From contig OZ020487.1 of NCBI GenBank assembly GCA_963971405.1, forward strand, positions 34,705,371-34,769,370: a stretch of 64,000 nt of DNA. Reading direction: 5' to 3'. The notes under the pieces were generated by a model. The model saw nothing but the letters and a program-made list of their open reading frames with translations. It ran no database searches and was not told the DNA's origin. The position numbers were made by a program, and so were the translations under genes. Below, piece by piece: positions 54,241 to 64,000 of this stretch; position 1 is the stretch's first letter; each line of letters begins with the position of its first letter. The DNA comes from Psococerastis gibbosa. Taxonomy: Eukaryota > Arthropoda > Insecta > Psocodea > Psocidae.

Positions 54241-55699
54241 ATAAAAAGCCTTTAAAGAAATAACTATCACCGATATGCCCTAGTAAGACTAATCTACTTC
54301 GATAATTCGATACCATATTTGACAGTTACAGTCCATACAGTACCTATCTATTGCAAAATTCATTATAATTTCAAAAACTGAACTCTCAAAATTTCCGTAG
54401 GAACGAGTCTATGACTATGACACTTATTCAAGTATTAATTACCAAATAACTGGTTGATTTTTCTCTCAGCAATGTAAGCTACATGTCTAATTAAGTGATG
54501 AATTTTCTATTGTATTTCTATTACGAAATTACCCGCATTCAATCACAAAACAATAACCCGTCTACCGCATATAATCTATGGTGTAGCTTCTAGGTAAGTA
54601 ACACTGAGTTGAGCAAAACGTCCTAGCCAAAAAATCACGGTAAGTTGACTGAGATATACTGCTCAAGTGTCTGGGGAACAACAGTCATCTTTCATTTGAT
54701 ATATACAATGCCAGCTTTCGCCTTTCATATGCATTATTTGTAAGATGACTGTTGATCTCGTAACATCTGCACAGTATGCCTCAGTCAACTTACTGAGATT
54801 ATTATGCTATGACGTACGTTCAGCTCAGAGTAGTTGTTTAACACGATGTGCACTGAGTTGGCAATTTTGTAGGACGTACATTTGGAATTTTTTTTTTTAT
54901 TTTGTTTGTACAATACAGTTTTCCACCAATTACATTGTACAAAACATGAACGTGATGAGCCTTGATTACAATGATAAATTGGGTTTTAATCTTTAGTGTA
55001 TAATAATTATTTAAGCCAGCCCTTAAGGCCCGCTTTTTCGAACATTAAACAGCCATGTAGATGTGATTTTAAATCAAGGGAGCCGCGCCTAAGATATTTA
55101 AATAGTGAAAAATTTCAAAAAGTTTCCAAATTGATAAGGAAGAAGTACAAGAGGAAGTGAGTGAGACAGACGGGAAGTGACCTCTACCCCATTCTTCTTA
55201 CTTCAAAAAGATTTGTGGGAGCTCAAACCCGTGCGGAATTATCTCAATATTTGTAATTTCAGGGACTAAATATGCAGACAGAACCTTTTTTTGGCATTCC
55301 TCCCGCCCGATGGCAAGGTTTTATTTCCTGTTGACCCTTTCCTTTAGCATTTCCTTTTAGCCTATATCGTACTGTGTGTCTTGTGTTGCTTTCAAAGTAG
55401 CTGAGCTTCTGAACAACGCCTTATGGTGTCAGGGGTAAAACGTGAAAATCCCTAATCTCAGTTTTTACCCTATCTGTATATCTCCTCATGGTGGAGATGG
55501 AAGCGCGTAATGGTGACTGACGGGTGATAGGGGACCAAGTTTGAGCCAGGATAAGGAAAAAATACAGCCTTCTCTGTGCTGGGCACCCGTTTTTCCTGGA
55601 GCTGGGGAAACTGGTCCGGAGGAAGAGGAACTCAATGAATAATGACTAATGAATAAATAATAAATAAATAATGAATGAATAATGAATCAAGAGTCTAGG
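54241..55699. other. Non-coding stretch
   Basis: No domains recognised in the short frames. AATAAATAATG-type repeats lie at 55640-55690. Confidence 0.4.
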
Positions 55700-55800
55700 G
55701 CACAAGGATGGAGACAACTAGAAACACATTGCATTCTATAGTATAGTCATCATGACTACAATTGCCATGATGATCGCCAATCTTCGATAGAGGAGTTATT
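55700..55800 (+). mobile_element. Short 3' fragment of the GHVMR-group LINE
   Basis: ATTGCCATGATGATCGCCAAT and CTTCGATAGAGGAG match the 3' ends at 38200 and 47100. Only the extreme end remains. Confidence 0.55.
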
Positions 55801-55910
55801 TGAAAAAGTACTGCGTGTTTTGTTTATATATGACATACCTATTATAGATAGGCTTTAATATAGATGTAGATATCTAGAGACAATTAAAATAAATAGCTGA
55901 ATACATCAGG

Positions 55911-56187
55911 CAGGCGCGGATCTAGAATGAGACCAAAAAGGGGGCTAAGATTAAATACGATTTTTTGTTGTTAAAAATAGGGTTGAAATATTGGGGCAAT
56001 ACGCATTTTCAGAGCAATAAAGGTTCTATATTATAGGTACTTAATACAATCGAGGACAAGGGGGGCCCGGGAGAAAATTCGTGAAAAATAAGACTGAAAT
56101 AGTGGGGTTTTACGCATTTTGAGGATCCTAATTGGGGGGGAGGGGCTATAGCCCCCATAGCCCCCCCCCCCCGTAGATCCGTGCCTG
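55911..56187. mobile_element. hAT-type nonautonomous element (277 bp)
   Basis: Left end CAGGCGCGGATCTAG and right end (reverse complement CAGGCACGGATCTAC) pair. Flanks ACATCAGG (55903-55910) and ACATCAGC (56188-56195) match at 7 of 8 positions. Long G- and C-runs face each other near the right end. Confidence 0.88.
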
Positions 56188-56214
56188 ACATCAGCCAATG
56201 CAGGTAAGTCTACT

Positions 56215-57017
56215 GCCACATGAGCGTTTTTTCACGAAGTAATAGTATTTTATTTTCCCGCTGTTTGAAAGTCCCGCTCGTGTATGGCTACACGCTTACG
56301 CGTTTTTTCACGCGGTAACGTAGTTTATTTTCCCGCTGCTTGAAGTCTGGGCCCGGCTATGGGAACCTGTAGTATTCACCTAATTGCTGAATAGTGAACA
56401 AATAAATCTTCCCCCTGCTTTCCTACTACGTTCATCGAGATAACGCAGTTTTCCTCAGTTGCCGATTTTTAAATTCTTCATGTTTACAGCCATAAGCACA
56501 GGGGTTTAGCAGTACCTCCAAAATAATTCTTTCACTATCTGCGAATACCATCTAGGTAATAAATCAATATCAGCTAACAACACATAACAACCCAACAGTG
56601 CAATCAAGCGAGTGAGGACTACAGTCGCTTGGTGTTCACTCCCACGCGGGCCCGCCTGTGAGGCCAGGTTTGAGCGTGAAAATACGCGTCAGAAATAGAC
56701 CCTAGTGTTCGCCCGGTACCGGGACCATGTTTAAGTCCCGATTTCGGGACCGGTACCGGTACCACTAATTTCGGGACCGGGACCGAGACCAGGGCTTTTT
56801 TTCGGGACCGGGACCGGTACCACCCCAGTACCGTACCGGTCCCGGTCCCGGGCGAACACTAATAGAGCCCAGCCTATTTTTCTGCGGGTGACCTTAATGA
56901 CGCACCCGCGTGGCGGGAAAACATGCTGCATGTGGCATATCCCAATTGGATTGCAAGCCACCCATATTTTTAGCGTTTTTTCAAGCTACGTGAAAAAACG
57001 CTCGTGTGGCCGTAGCC
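56215..57017. mobile_element. Possible decayed DNA element with CGTTTTTTCACG ends
   Basis: GAGCGTTTTTTCACG near 56224 and again near 56309, and an inverted CGTGAAAAAACGCTC at 56989-57003, suggest ends of one family. A perfect hairpin AGCGTTTTTTCA/TGAAAAAACGCT spans 56972-57002. The unit is interrupted by the hAT element at 56703. Limits are uncertain. Confidence 0.4.
56703..56861. mobile_element. GC-rich palindromic hAT-type element (159 bp)
   Basis: Ends TAGTGTTCGCCCGG are perfect inverted repeats. Flanks ATAGACCC (56695-56702) and ATAGAGCC (56862-56869) match at 7 of 8 positions. The interior is built almost wholly from GGTACC and CGGGACCGG words in both orientations. No coding capacity. 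Confidence 0.8.
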
Positions 57018-57321
57018 TACAACTAGCGTTTATCAATCTGAGAAATGGTGGGTGGCCGACAGTCGACACCCAGCAAGTACCTAATGTGGGAACAGGGAAG
57101 TAAGGTTTCACAGTACAGCACTGATATTTGGTAGGGACAGGGTTGGGGTATCAGTGGCGTCCGGTCGGCCAGGTGGGCAAATCCCGACGCTGGGAATCTC
57201 CAACTTTAACTTCCGCGGTCTCAATTCTCACGTGCCAACCCTCGATCAATTAAACGGTAATTAGGTACGACTGGTGTCTGGTTACAGTGACCCCCGCGTG
57301 ACTATTAATACCCAGCTCCAC

Positions 57322-57469
57322 TTGAAAGCATGAAGAAACAGTAGGATCCGAATCTCAATGTGAACTATCTAACGTTTCGTCAACAGTTGCGGTCGATGGA
57401 ACGTTTGGAAATGCACGTTCAGATCGACCACGGCCCATCAGCCCGGATTCTACTGTTTCTTCAGCTCAA
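57322..57469. mobile_element. Short inverted-repeat element
   Basis: GAAGAAACAGTAGGATCCG from 57332 pairs with CGGATTCTACTGTTTCTTC ending at 57462, with one mismatch, and similarity extends outward to CTTGA/TCAAG. Non-coding; class unknown. Confidence 0.65.
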
Positions 57470-58328
57470 GGTCGTAGCTAAGGGGGGTTCATGGAGGTTC
57501 AAACCCCCCCCCCCCTCCCCCCGAAATGAAATGGCTTGATACAAGATAGAATCGGATTTTTAGAGGAAAAATAAAAACCACTGTGTAATATCCAATGAAA
57601 TCCCCCCCCCCCCCCCCCGAAAAAAAAGTATCCTTGGTATCCTAGTATTCCTTACAGAGACTTTTCAAATGATGATGGGATTATGTACACTGTAGAGCAC
57701 ATAATTAACAATAAAAAGAACTTTCCAGATCCTAACGCAGCGGGTTTTTACGACGTAGCCTACATTGCAGTGGATGGTATTGTACCACAGCTCGGCTGTT
57801 TAAACGAGTGTACTGTAATAATTTCTTTGTATCGAACGCATGTTTGTACTGTACAAGAGGAAGGGATTGAAAACACTCTAAACTTCAGCTTCATCTCAAA
57901 TGTTGTAGATAGAAATAATCCCTAAGATCACTTGGAAATCTCTAAAAATACTGGAATGTCGAAGAGAGATGTAAGGAGGAGTTAAAGTAAATAATGCATA
58001 AGTTAGGGCGGATCTTGTCTACTATTTTAGTCTCCCTAGTTCCTGCATTCTTGTTAAACTATTCGTGTATTTTAACCAATGCCAGCTTACCAAATTTACT
58101 ACCCCATTTTTAAAGAAATCTGTCTCATTACAAGCTGTTATTTTCAGTTTTCTTGTTTCGTGGGCCCCCAAATACCAACAAAATGCACCTCTGAATTGTT
58201 CTTTGACGTCACAATTCATGGTTTTCATTGAAGTATACGATGAGATTGGTGAACAACTGGACCAATAACTGGAAAGTAAAAGTCGAGACGACATAAAAAA
58301 AATGAGACTTTATAATCACCGGTAAGCC
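57470..58328. other. Non-coding stretch with C-runs
   Basis: C-runs at 57505-57530 and 57602-57618 sit in a possible hAT remnant (GGTCGTAGCTAAGGGGGG at 57469), but no matching second end or duplication was found. Short frames lack domains. Confidence 0.4.
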
Positions 58329-58502
58329 GGCTATTCCACTTGTTAATATTCCGTCATTTATATGCATCAATAATAAGTCTCTACCATATTATAACTTAAT
58401 TTATAATATATAAGCTAATTATCTATATAATAGTTTCCTTAAAACAAAAATCTCATCTATTATTGACGCACAAATGACGGAATATTGACAAGTGGAGTAG
58501 CC
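58329..58502. mobile_element. Fold-back MITE-like element (174 bp)
   Basis: GGCTATTCCACTTGTTAATATT pairs with AATATTGACAAGTGGAGTAGCC (quoted in part; 58329-58350 against 58481-58502), and CCGTCATTT pairs with AAATGACGG inside. Weaker pairing continues outside to about 58319. No target duplication fixed. Confidence 0.75.
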
Positions 58503-59164
58503 GCCTAAACGGGTAGAACCGAGAAGTTGCTAACCAGCATGTTTCTGGTGACCACTGACGTATTGATCGCGTAGGAGGATCGCTTAAAAGTCCGTGGGCC
58601 TGAACCCCCAATGTCATATACTGCTACGGCTTATTCTTAATTTAAAAGATTATTATTGAAAATAGATGATTAGTTAAAATTCATAAATAATGGGAAACTA
58701 ATAATTCTTCAAAATTCAACTGTGTAATTAATGTTATTTATCTGTCTACTGTGGCTCAACAGAGCGTTGATACTTATGCTCGGCATTTGCAATAAGGAAT
58801 TTGATGACGGTAACCGCCAATCCTTTCCCCCTCGACTAATTGCAAGTAATGACAACCTTAATCACTTTTTAATCCTGGTTACAAAAGGCATTACGAGCGC
58901 CAAAAGATTAATTGGTTAGTTGAAGGCAGCAGTTATTTGGTCATTACTACCAACCTTCGTACAATGCACTGTAACCTATTTACCTATACAGTGAGTGTGC
59001 TAACACTTACAATTGAACACACTCACTTCGAAATTACTAATCACATTACGTAAAGTGTTATTGTTTTTCGAACTTTGGTGGGAAAAACATAATTTACTCA
59101 TTAAGTATTCGCTCATTTACATTAATTAATTAATGTATAAATAATATACTAAATAATAACTTTA
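58503..59164. other. AT-rich non-coding stretch
   Basis: Nothing recognised. Confidence 0.4.
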
Positions 59165-59680
59165 AACTCCAAAAAAGGCTATTAGGTACAATGTGGGAAT
59201 CAATCAAAGAGAGAGCTGTAGACAGCACTTCGTTGACCTGAGCATACTAACGGTACCTAGTCTGTTGCCTGTATATTCTGCACGTGGCGGTGTATGTTCA
59301 CAAAAATTTAAGCAGTTTCCAGCGGGCAGAACATGTTCACAATCATGGAACGAGATCTAGAACAAACTTGGTTGCCATGCAACACAGAACCCGGCGGCAT
59401 GAATGCAAGCCGTCGTGTATCGGTGTGCGCATATATAACAAACTGCCTATCTTAATAAAGTCAGCCAAGAACTTGGCAGAGTTCAGAAGGAGTTTGACAT
59501 GTTTCCTTATTCAAAAGACATTGTACAACATCCAAGAGTTTTTTGAATAGGGAAGCACTTTTGACTTTTTTTTTTTAATTCTGTTAAGTTCTTGACTCCA
59601 TTGTGCATTGTGTTAACATTTATTATTTACGCTATTGTATTGATAATAGGTGCAATAAAGAATTATCTTATCTTATCTTA
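59165..59680 (+). pseudogene. LINE 3' end (Jockey-like)
   Basis: A frame from about 59284 encodes VYVHKNLSSFQRAEHVHNHG, then IGVRIYNKLPILIKSAKN and YNIQEFFE, stopping near 59550. Just upstream in another frame CRQHFVDLSILTVPSL continues the same conserved tail, so at least one frameshift exists. The 3' UTR ends in TTATC repeats (59660-59680). It is the longer relative of 34018-34316. The reverse transcriptase core is missing. Confidence 0.85.
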
Positions 59681-60369
59681 TATACATCAAGCCAAGTTAG
59701 CGAAGACTACAAAACACACCCAAGTGTGAGCGACTGGATCCCCTCCGACCTGCTTCGCATACGTCCGAAAACTTTCAAATGAACGGCGAGAAATACTAAT
59801 AACCACTCAAAATTGCTGACGGATTTTCGATTCAGTCCGTAAGCCTAAACGCAATGACGTAACTACCTGAAATTAACTATTTGACGATCTTATATTAAAC
59901 ATCGGTACCGTATGTGTTTTTTATATGTAATGATTCTGTTACCTAAGAATAAATATAATTATTCATATACTATAAGGTAATCGCGCCGAGGAGCATCTGG
60001 CTGCACCTGGTGAATGAAATCATACTCCGACCAGGGTTCAAACCCATATCACCTGAACTCAGTCAAGCCCACGCCCCACGGTTATTCACCTAATTGGGTT
60101 ACTAGGGTTAGACAGATAGGCCGAAGAATTAATAAAATAAACAAGAAAAAAGAAAATCAATTCGTAGACAATGGTAATACTATTATATAGTATGTATGAT
60201 AATAGACAGATTAGAAACGAGAAAGCATTATTTATTATTATTTAAGATTAAGTTTTTAATCTTAAATCAGCCTACTTTACACCATAAGTTTTATGTTATC
60301 ATATTTTTAACCATTTAGTGCAACAGAACGGGATTTGCTGCAATATGATATAGATAGTAGTGGAAGTCA
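59681..60369. other. Non-coding stretch
   Basis: Nothing recognised beyond short A/T repeats. Confidence 0.4.
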
Positions 60370-60550
60370 GGACATGTAAAGTAGTGGTAGGGACTCGGAC
60401 TTTGGCCCGACAGGTTGTTGTTTCGAGTCCTACACATTTTCTGGCCATGCTGGGGGCATGTAAAGCAGACGGTCCCGGGCTTTCCTAGTTGAGTGTATGA
60501 GATGGCTTTATAGCAGTAACTTCGCTAGATTGGCTTAGTAATCGAACAAA
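60370..60550 (+). mobile_element. tRNA-derived SINE family A, near-complete copy
   Basis: A tRNA-like head (GTAAAGTAGTGGTAGGGACTC; TTTCGAGTCC as box B near 60420) is followed by CACATTTTCTGGCCATGC, GCATGTAAAGCAGACGGTCC, GTGTATGAGATGGCTTTATAG and TTGGCTTAGTAATCGAAC. Box B has lost a G, so it has decayed. Confidence 0.8.
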
Positions 60551-61211
60551 AACTCACTATTTATAATTATGCACTATGCAAAGTGTTAATAAAACGGATT
60601 GCAATAGGTAAGTTTTCATTTTACAATATCAATAATATACTGGTATATAACTCATTATATTTAATTGGACACTCGCAGTAGCCGTTATCAATAGTTCATT
60701 GCTCCGTTTTAAGAACGGCAGAATTTTATTGTAATAACCTACTTCATTTAGCTGTGGAGCTATTACATTTACCATTTGCAACGGCTATAAATCTCCAAGG
60801 TTTCGCGATAGCAGTAGCCTGCAATAATCTGGGCAAGGTAAATTTCATTGAACACTAAGTAACAACCATGTGACAAATGACTCTGGATTGAAAGGGATTT
60901 AGGCGAGCAAACCAACGAAAATTAGTTCAAGTCACATTTAGGCTTTAATTGGCGCAGACCGTTGCTGATTTGGCCGATCCTTTCTCAGCGATTTATAAAG
61001 GGCAGATTGAGTTGTCAATTGAGCCGTATAGACATGGGGTGGGTGTTCATTTGTAGGGGTCAGTAGCTGCTTCTGTGTCGAATTAGTTATATAGTATGGT
61101 AGGCACCTTCTTAAATGTGGTTTTGAGAATTTGTATTGAAAGGCATGCTGCAAATGTATTAAATGCACTACATATTGTGCAAATCACTCAAAAGATTCAA
61201 ATTAAGTAGGC
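60551..61211. other. Non-coding stretch
   Basis: Nothing recognised. The word ATTGTGCAAATCA and its neighbours are unique in the window as far as I can see. Confidence 0.4.
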
Positions 61212-61273
61212 TTACAATGTTTCAAATATTTTAATCCTTTTATGCGGGTTCTCAAAACATCGAAGAAGTCTAA
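61212..61273. repeat. 62-bp direct repeat, left copy, flanking a MITE
   Basis: The block TTACAATGTTTCAAAT ... GAAGAAGTCTAA recurs at 61658-61719 with a single difference (C/A at the fourth base). The MITE sits exactly between the two copies. Confidence 0.95.
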
Positions 61274-61657
61274 GGCGGCCATTCCATTGACCGGCTAGGG
61301 CTATTTACAAAAATGGTGACGTGGTAGCAGACATTCAAGACTTAGGTGGCGTTTCCACCGACCTCGCATTGCAGAATTCAAATGACATTGACGGAAATTA
61401 GAATTTTTCTTTTTATAGAAATCTATTAAAATATTTGTACATAACATATCCCATGACGCCATTTTTTAATTTTAGTTTGTTTGTTTGTGATTTTACTGTA
61501 TGATCATTGATCAATTTTAACAATGGCATAGAGGAAAATAAACGTTTCCGTCAATTCTGCAATGCGAGGTCGGTGGAAACGCCACCTAAGTCTTGAATGT
61601 CTGCTAACACGTCACCGTTTTTGGAAATAGCCCTAGCCGGTCAATGGAATGGGCACC
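61274..61657. mobile_element. Fold-back MITE, 384 bp, second copy of the 16934 family
   Basis: Terminal inverted repeats of about 105 bp (GG.G.CCATTCCATTGACCGG from both ends) enclose a core that is inverted relative to 16934-17317. Lengths are the same. Flanking triplets are TAA (left) and TTA (right) rather than a simple repeat, because larger 62-bp direct copies flank it. Confidence 0.9.
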
Positions 61658-61719
61658 TTAAAATGTTTCAAATATTTTAATCCTTTTATGCGGGTTCTCA
61701 AAACATCGAAGAAGTCTAA
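61658..61719. repeat. 62-bp direct repeat, right copy
   Basis: It is identical to 61212-61273 but for one base. It leads into repeat G sequence at 61721. Confidence 0.95.
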
Positions 61720-61720
61720 G

Positions 61721-61835
61721 ATTCATATCTGTATTTGGTTAAGTCAAGCTTTCGAGTTTCGCCTGTTTCATTGCGTCAACGGTAAGCTTGTCTCAACTTG
61801 TACATTATCGCTTGCAGCCGGAATGACTTGACACT
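61721..61835 (+). repeat. Interspersed repeat 'G', partial copy
   Basis: ATATCTGTATTTGGTTAAGTC, TCGCCTGTTTCATTGCGTCAA and TTATCGCTTGCAGCCGG match 53650-53740, then similarity fades. Non-coding. Confidence 0.7.
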
Positions 61836-62689
61836 AGATAGAATAAAAATCATGGCTACGGCCTTGGCTGTAAGTAGGCCTGGGTCAATCAAAAGTCCTT
61901 CAAAAATTACAATTTCCATAACTACAAAAGTATTGTTGGAACGCATCGTAGGAATGTCGAACGTAATGCTCAAAGTAAGCATGACGGGAAGAAGACTTCA
62001 GGGACGTCATTGAAACCGTATGAAGGACGACCTCCGGGACTAACTGTTCGCAGTTAATGTATTTTCTTAGGAAAAATGTTGTCATGCGTGACAATTCCTT
62101 AAGTGATGCGCAAATTTAATAATATTTAACCAAAATATCAATAGAATTAATAAAATTGAAACGACTGATTATAGGATAATGGTATATGAATGTTAATTAG
62201 CAGGGGTTGAAAGAATGACGTAATCTCTGTAATGACAGAAGATGCGGTGGAAGACAGTATAGGGGTGCCGGAGGGTGCCGAAATCATATAGAAGGGAGGT
62301 AAACCTCATTACCATATTAATAATAAAGTTTTCAAGGCTGCTGGGAAGCGATAAACAAATTACCCGAAACAGAGTTAAGAAATTCTGATTTACTACCTTC
62401 TTAGGCAGTCACTTGCGAAACTTTGCACTGCCCCGAGGTGTCTGTTAAGGGTCCAAGCTCAAGATATTGGGGTGGAGACTTTTGTGATGTGGTCAGCAGT
62501 AAAGGCCAGTAATTCCAGTCGTTAACAATGGTGTTGAACGTTTGGAAGTAACTTTTATCGGCCTACGAGGAGTACATAAATTATCTGATTTTACTATTTA
62601 CTAGTACGAAAACGTTTTAAAAACTAACGCATGTAATCAGATTCGTCCACGATCAATTAGGCCTAGTGTAGGACGTTCTGGACGTTCGT
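61836..62689. other. Non-coding stretch
   Basis: Overlapping opposite-strand frames at 61776-62094 show no domain. Nothing else recognised. Confidence 0.4.
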
Positions 62690-62915
62690 TCTTTTTCTCT
62701 ATTAATTGCCTCTTCTATCGAGAATTGGCGTTCATCATGACAATTTGTAGCTTGGAGACTGCTGCTCTGAAAAGGGCTGTCGTGCTCTTCTTGCCAAAGC
62801 CCTGCCTTAAGTTTTTCAACCAGGATGTTCTTCTTTTGGCGGGAGCCGTCAGTCTTTCTATCTTCCCTTGGATTATTGCATGCAGAAGGCAATACTTTTC
62901 GTCCCTTATCACATG
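62690..62915 (-). pseudogene. LINE remnant (GHVMR group, C-terminus)
   Basis: A minus-strand frame (62715-62912) encodes LLHAIIQGKIERLTAP, then RRTSWLKNLRQGFGKKSTT and ALFRAAVSKLQIVMM before a stop. This is the clearest copy of the tail that is frameshifted at 37945 and 46850. The upstream reverse transcriptase is absent. Confidence 0.8.
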
Positions 62916-64000
62916 ACAGAAGTATGTTAGTTTCCGTTTCTTAACCGTAGAAGTAGAAACTTGGCTTCACTGGGCCTCAACGTTAGAGACAAATAAATTT
63001 GGCATTTCCTAATGACGAAAACGAACCAATTGCACATATACTATCGGACCACTTTGCGAAGACATTTAGTAAGTCTAGTTTAATTTGATTCTGTCCCATT
63101 TTTAATTAATTATTGCATAAAAAACAACTCATTGCCATTCAGTGTGCAGTTATACTACGAATGTAATGATTATTATCCTGTATATGACGAATATGTCTTT
63201 TCTACAATACATGAAAAGGCTAACGAATATCTTCGTAACATGGTCGGGAGCGCACCGTACAGTTGATGAATGGTCGTTTAAGAAGGGCTCCTGAATGAGA
63301 TTACCCGGTATAGTGGAATATCCTGATTAGCATTAATAGTAAGGCAACAATAGTATAGTAGGCCTACTATGACAATAGTAGGCCAGTACAAAAGACTTCC
63401 GCTCCTGTCGAAGAAGATGACCACCGCAGAAGAGCCCGCACGCATGCCTCCGGTAGCAGCATGCATACTAATTATAGCTTGACAATTATAATTTTAATTA
63501 TGAGTGTGCACTGTGCAATGTCTATACAGTCGTAACAAATTGTAGTCAATACTGTTGGGATCGTACCTAACTCACAAAAATTCTTATTTTATTTATTGAG
63601 GTTGAACTGCTTGGAACTACGTATAGAGACGAAAACCACCTATAGTCACAGCAGCAGCAGCCGACTTGGGGGGGGGGGGGCACGGTCCATCTTGCCCCCA
63701 CAGACTAGCGCCCCCCCCCCCCCAGAAGCAAAGAACCCTTAGTGCAGTTTATTTATTCGTCTCTCTTAATATTTCAAACATTAAGATAAAAATAAATCAC
63801 ATAATTTGGCATTTGCACCGCACCAACTTTTAGAAACTTTTTCGCGCCAATTTTGTTCGTATAGCCAACTTTCGCATGATTTTTGATATAAAGGCTTTAG
63901 TAAATAATTTTATAGAGAGAGCGAGTGTACGTCGGTCAATGCTTTCTGCATTATAGTTATTTTGAGTAACCATTTACCAATGCATTTTCCTAATACTTTC
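62916..64000. other. Non-coding stretch to the window end
   Basis: CAG repeats precede a G-run (63667-63680) and a C-run lies at 63711-63724; these paired runs may belong to another decayed hAT-like element, but no ends were matched. Nothing else recognised. Confidence 0.4.

Noticed and set aside
1-64000. CRISPR array or bacterial-type defence or biosynthetic system
   Set aside because: No regularly spaced short repeats with unique spacers, no operon-like gene spacing and no ribosome binding sites were seen; all signs point to animal nuclear DNA full of transposons.

Overview
This window looks like AT-rich nuclear DNA from an invertebrate animal. The evidence is a dense mix of metazoan transposon types: a CsRn1-like Ty3/gypsy element primed by tRNA-Trp, 3' ends of several LINE families, tRNA-derived SINEs and many short hAT-type nonautonomous elements. 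An arthropod is my guess for the host, but nothing here proves it. I found no convincing host protein-coding exon, functional tRNA, rRNA, CRISPR array or bacterial-style operon. Nearly every short open frame lies in a repeat or is random.

The one intact gene-bearing unit is an LTR retrotransposon on the minus strand at 39282-44412, about 5.1 kb. It has two 387-bp LTRs that are identical by eye, a 4-bp target duplication (AATG), a tRNA-Trp primer site, gag, pol (protease, reverse transcriptase, RNase H, integrase) in the -1 frame, and a polypurine tract. Gag carries the unusual C-x2-H-x9-C-x3-C zinc motif of the CsRn1 clade. Identical LTRs and open frames mean a very recent insertion that may still be active.

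The rest is a mosaic of older insertions. Nonautonomous hAT elements with 8-bp target duplications lie at 1021, 9223, 9537, 15160, 15846 (with another nested at 15872), 19099, 37044, 53847 (nested in another repeat), 55911 and 56703. Fold-back elements of other types lie at 2597, 6669, 16934, 18366, 44592, 53131 (a nearly perfect 470-bp palindrome), 58329 and 61274 (flanked by a 62-bp direct duplication). LINE 3' remnants lie at 4676, 5560, 7814, 22876, 34018, 37945, 45840, 46850, 59165 and 62690. A tRNA-derived SINE family has at least five copies, at 1894, 17337, 29031, 51774 and 60370. An unclassified family of about 850 bp with an internal CAGA/CTGT microsatellite has at least three near-full copies (19448, 24493, 49699) and several fragments.

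The elements do not form a pathway. What connects them is nesting and cross-mobilisation: LINEs presumably moved the SINEs, absent hAT and other transposases moved the MITEs, and several insertions can be dated against each other because one interrupts another. All comparisons were made by eye.
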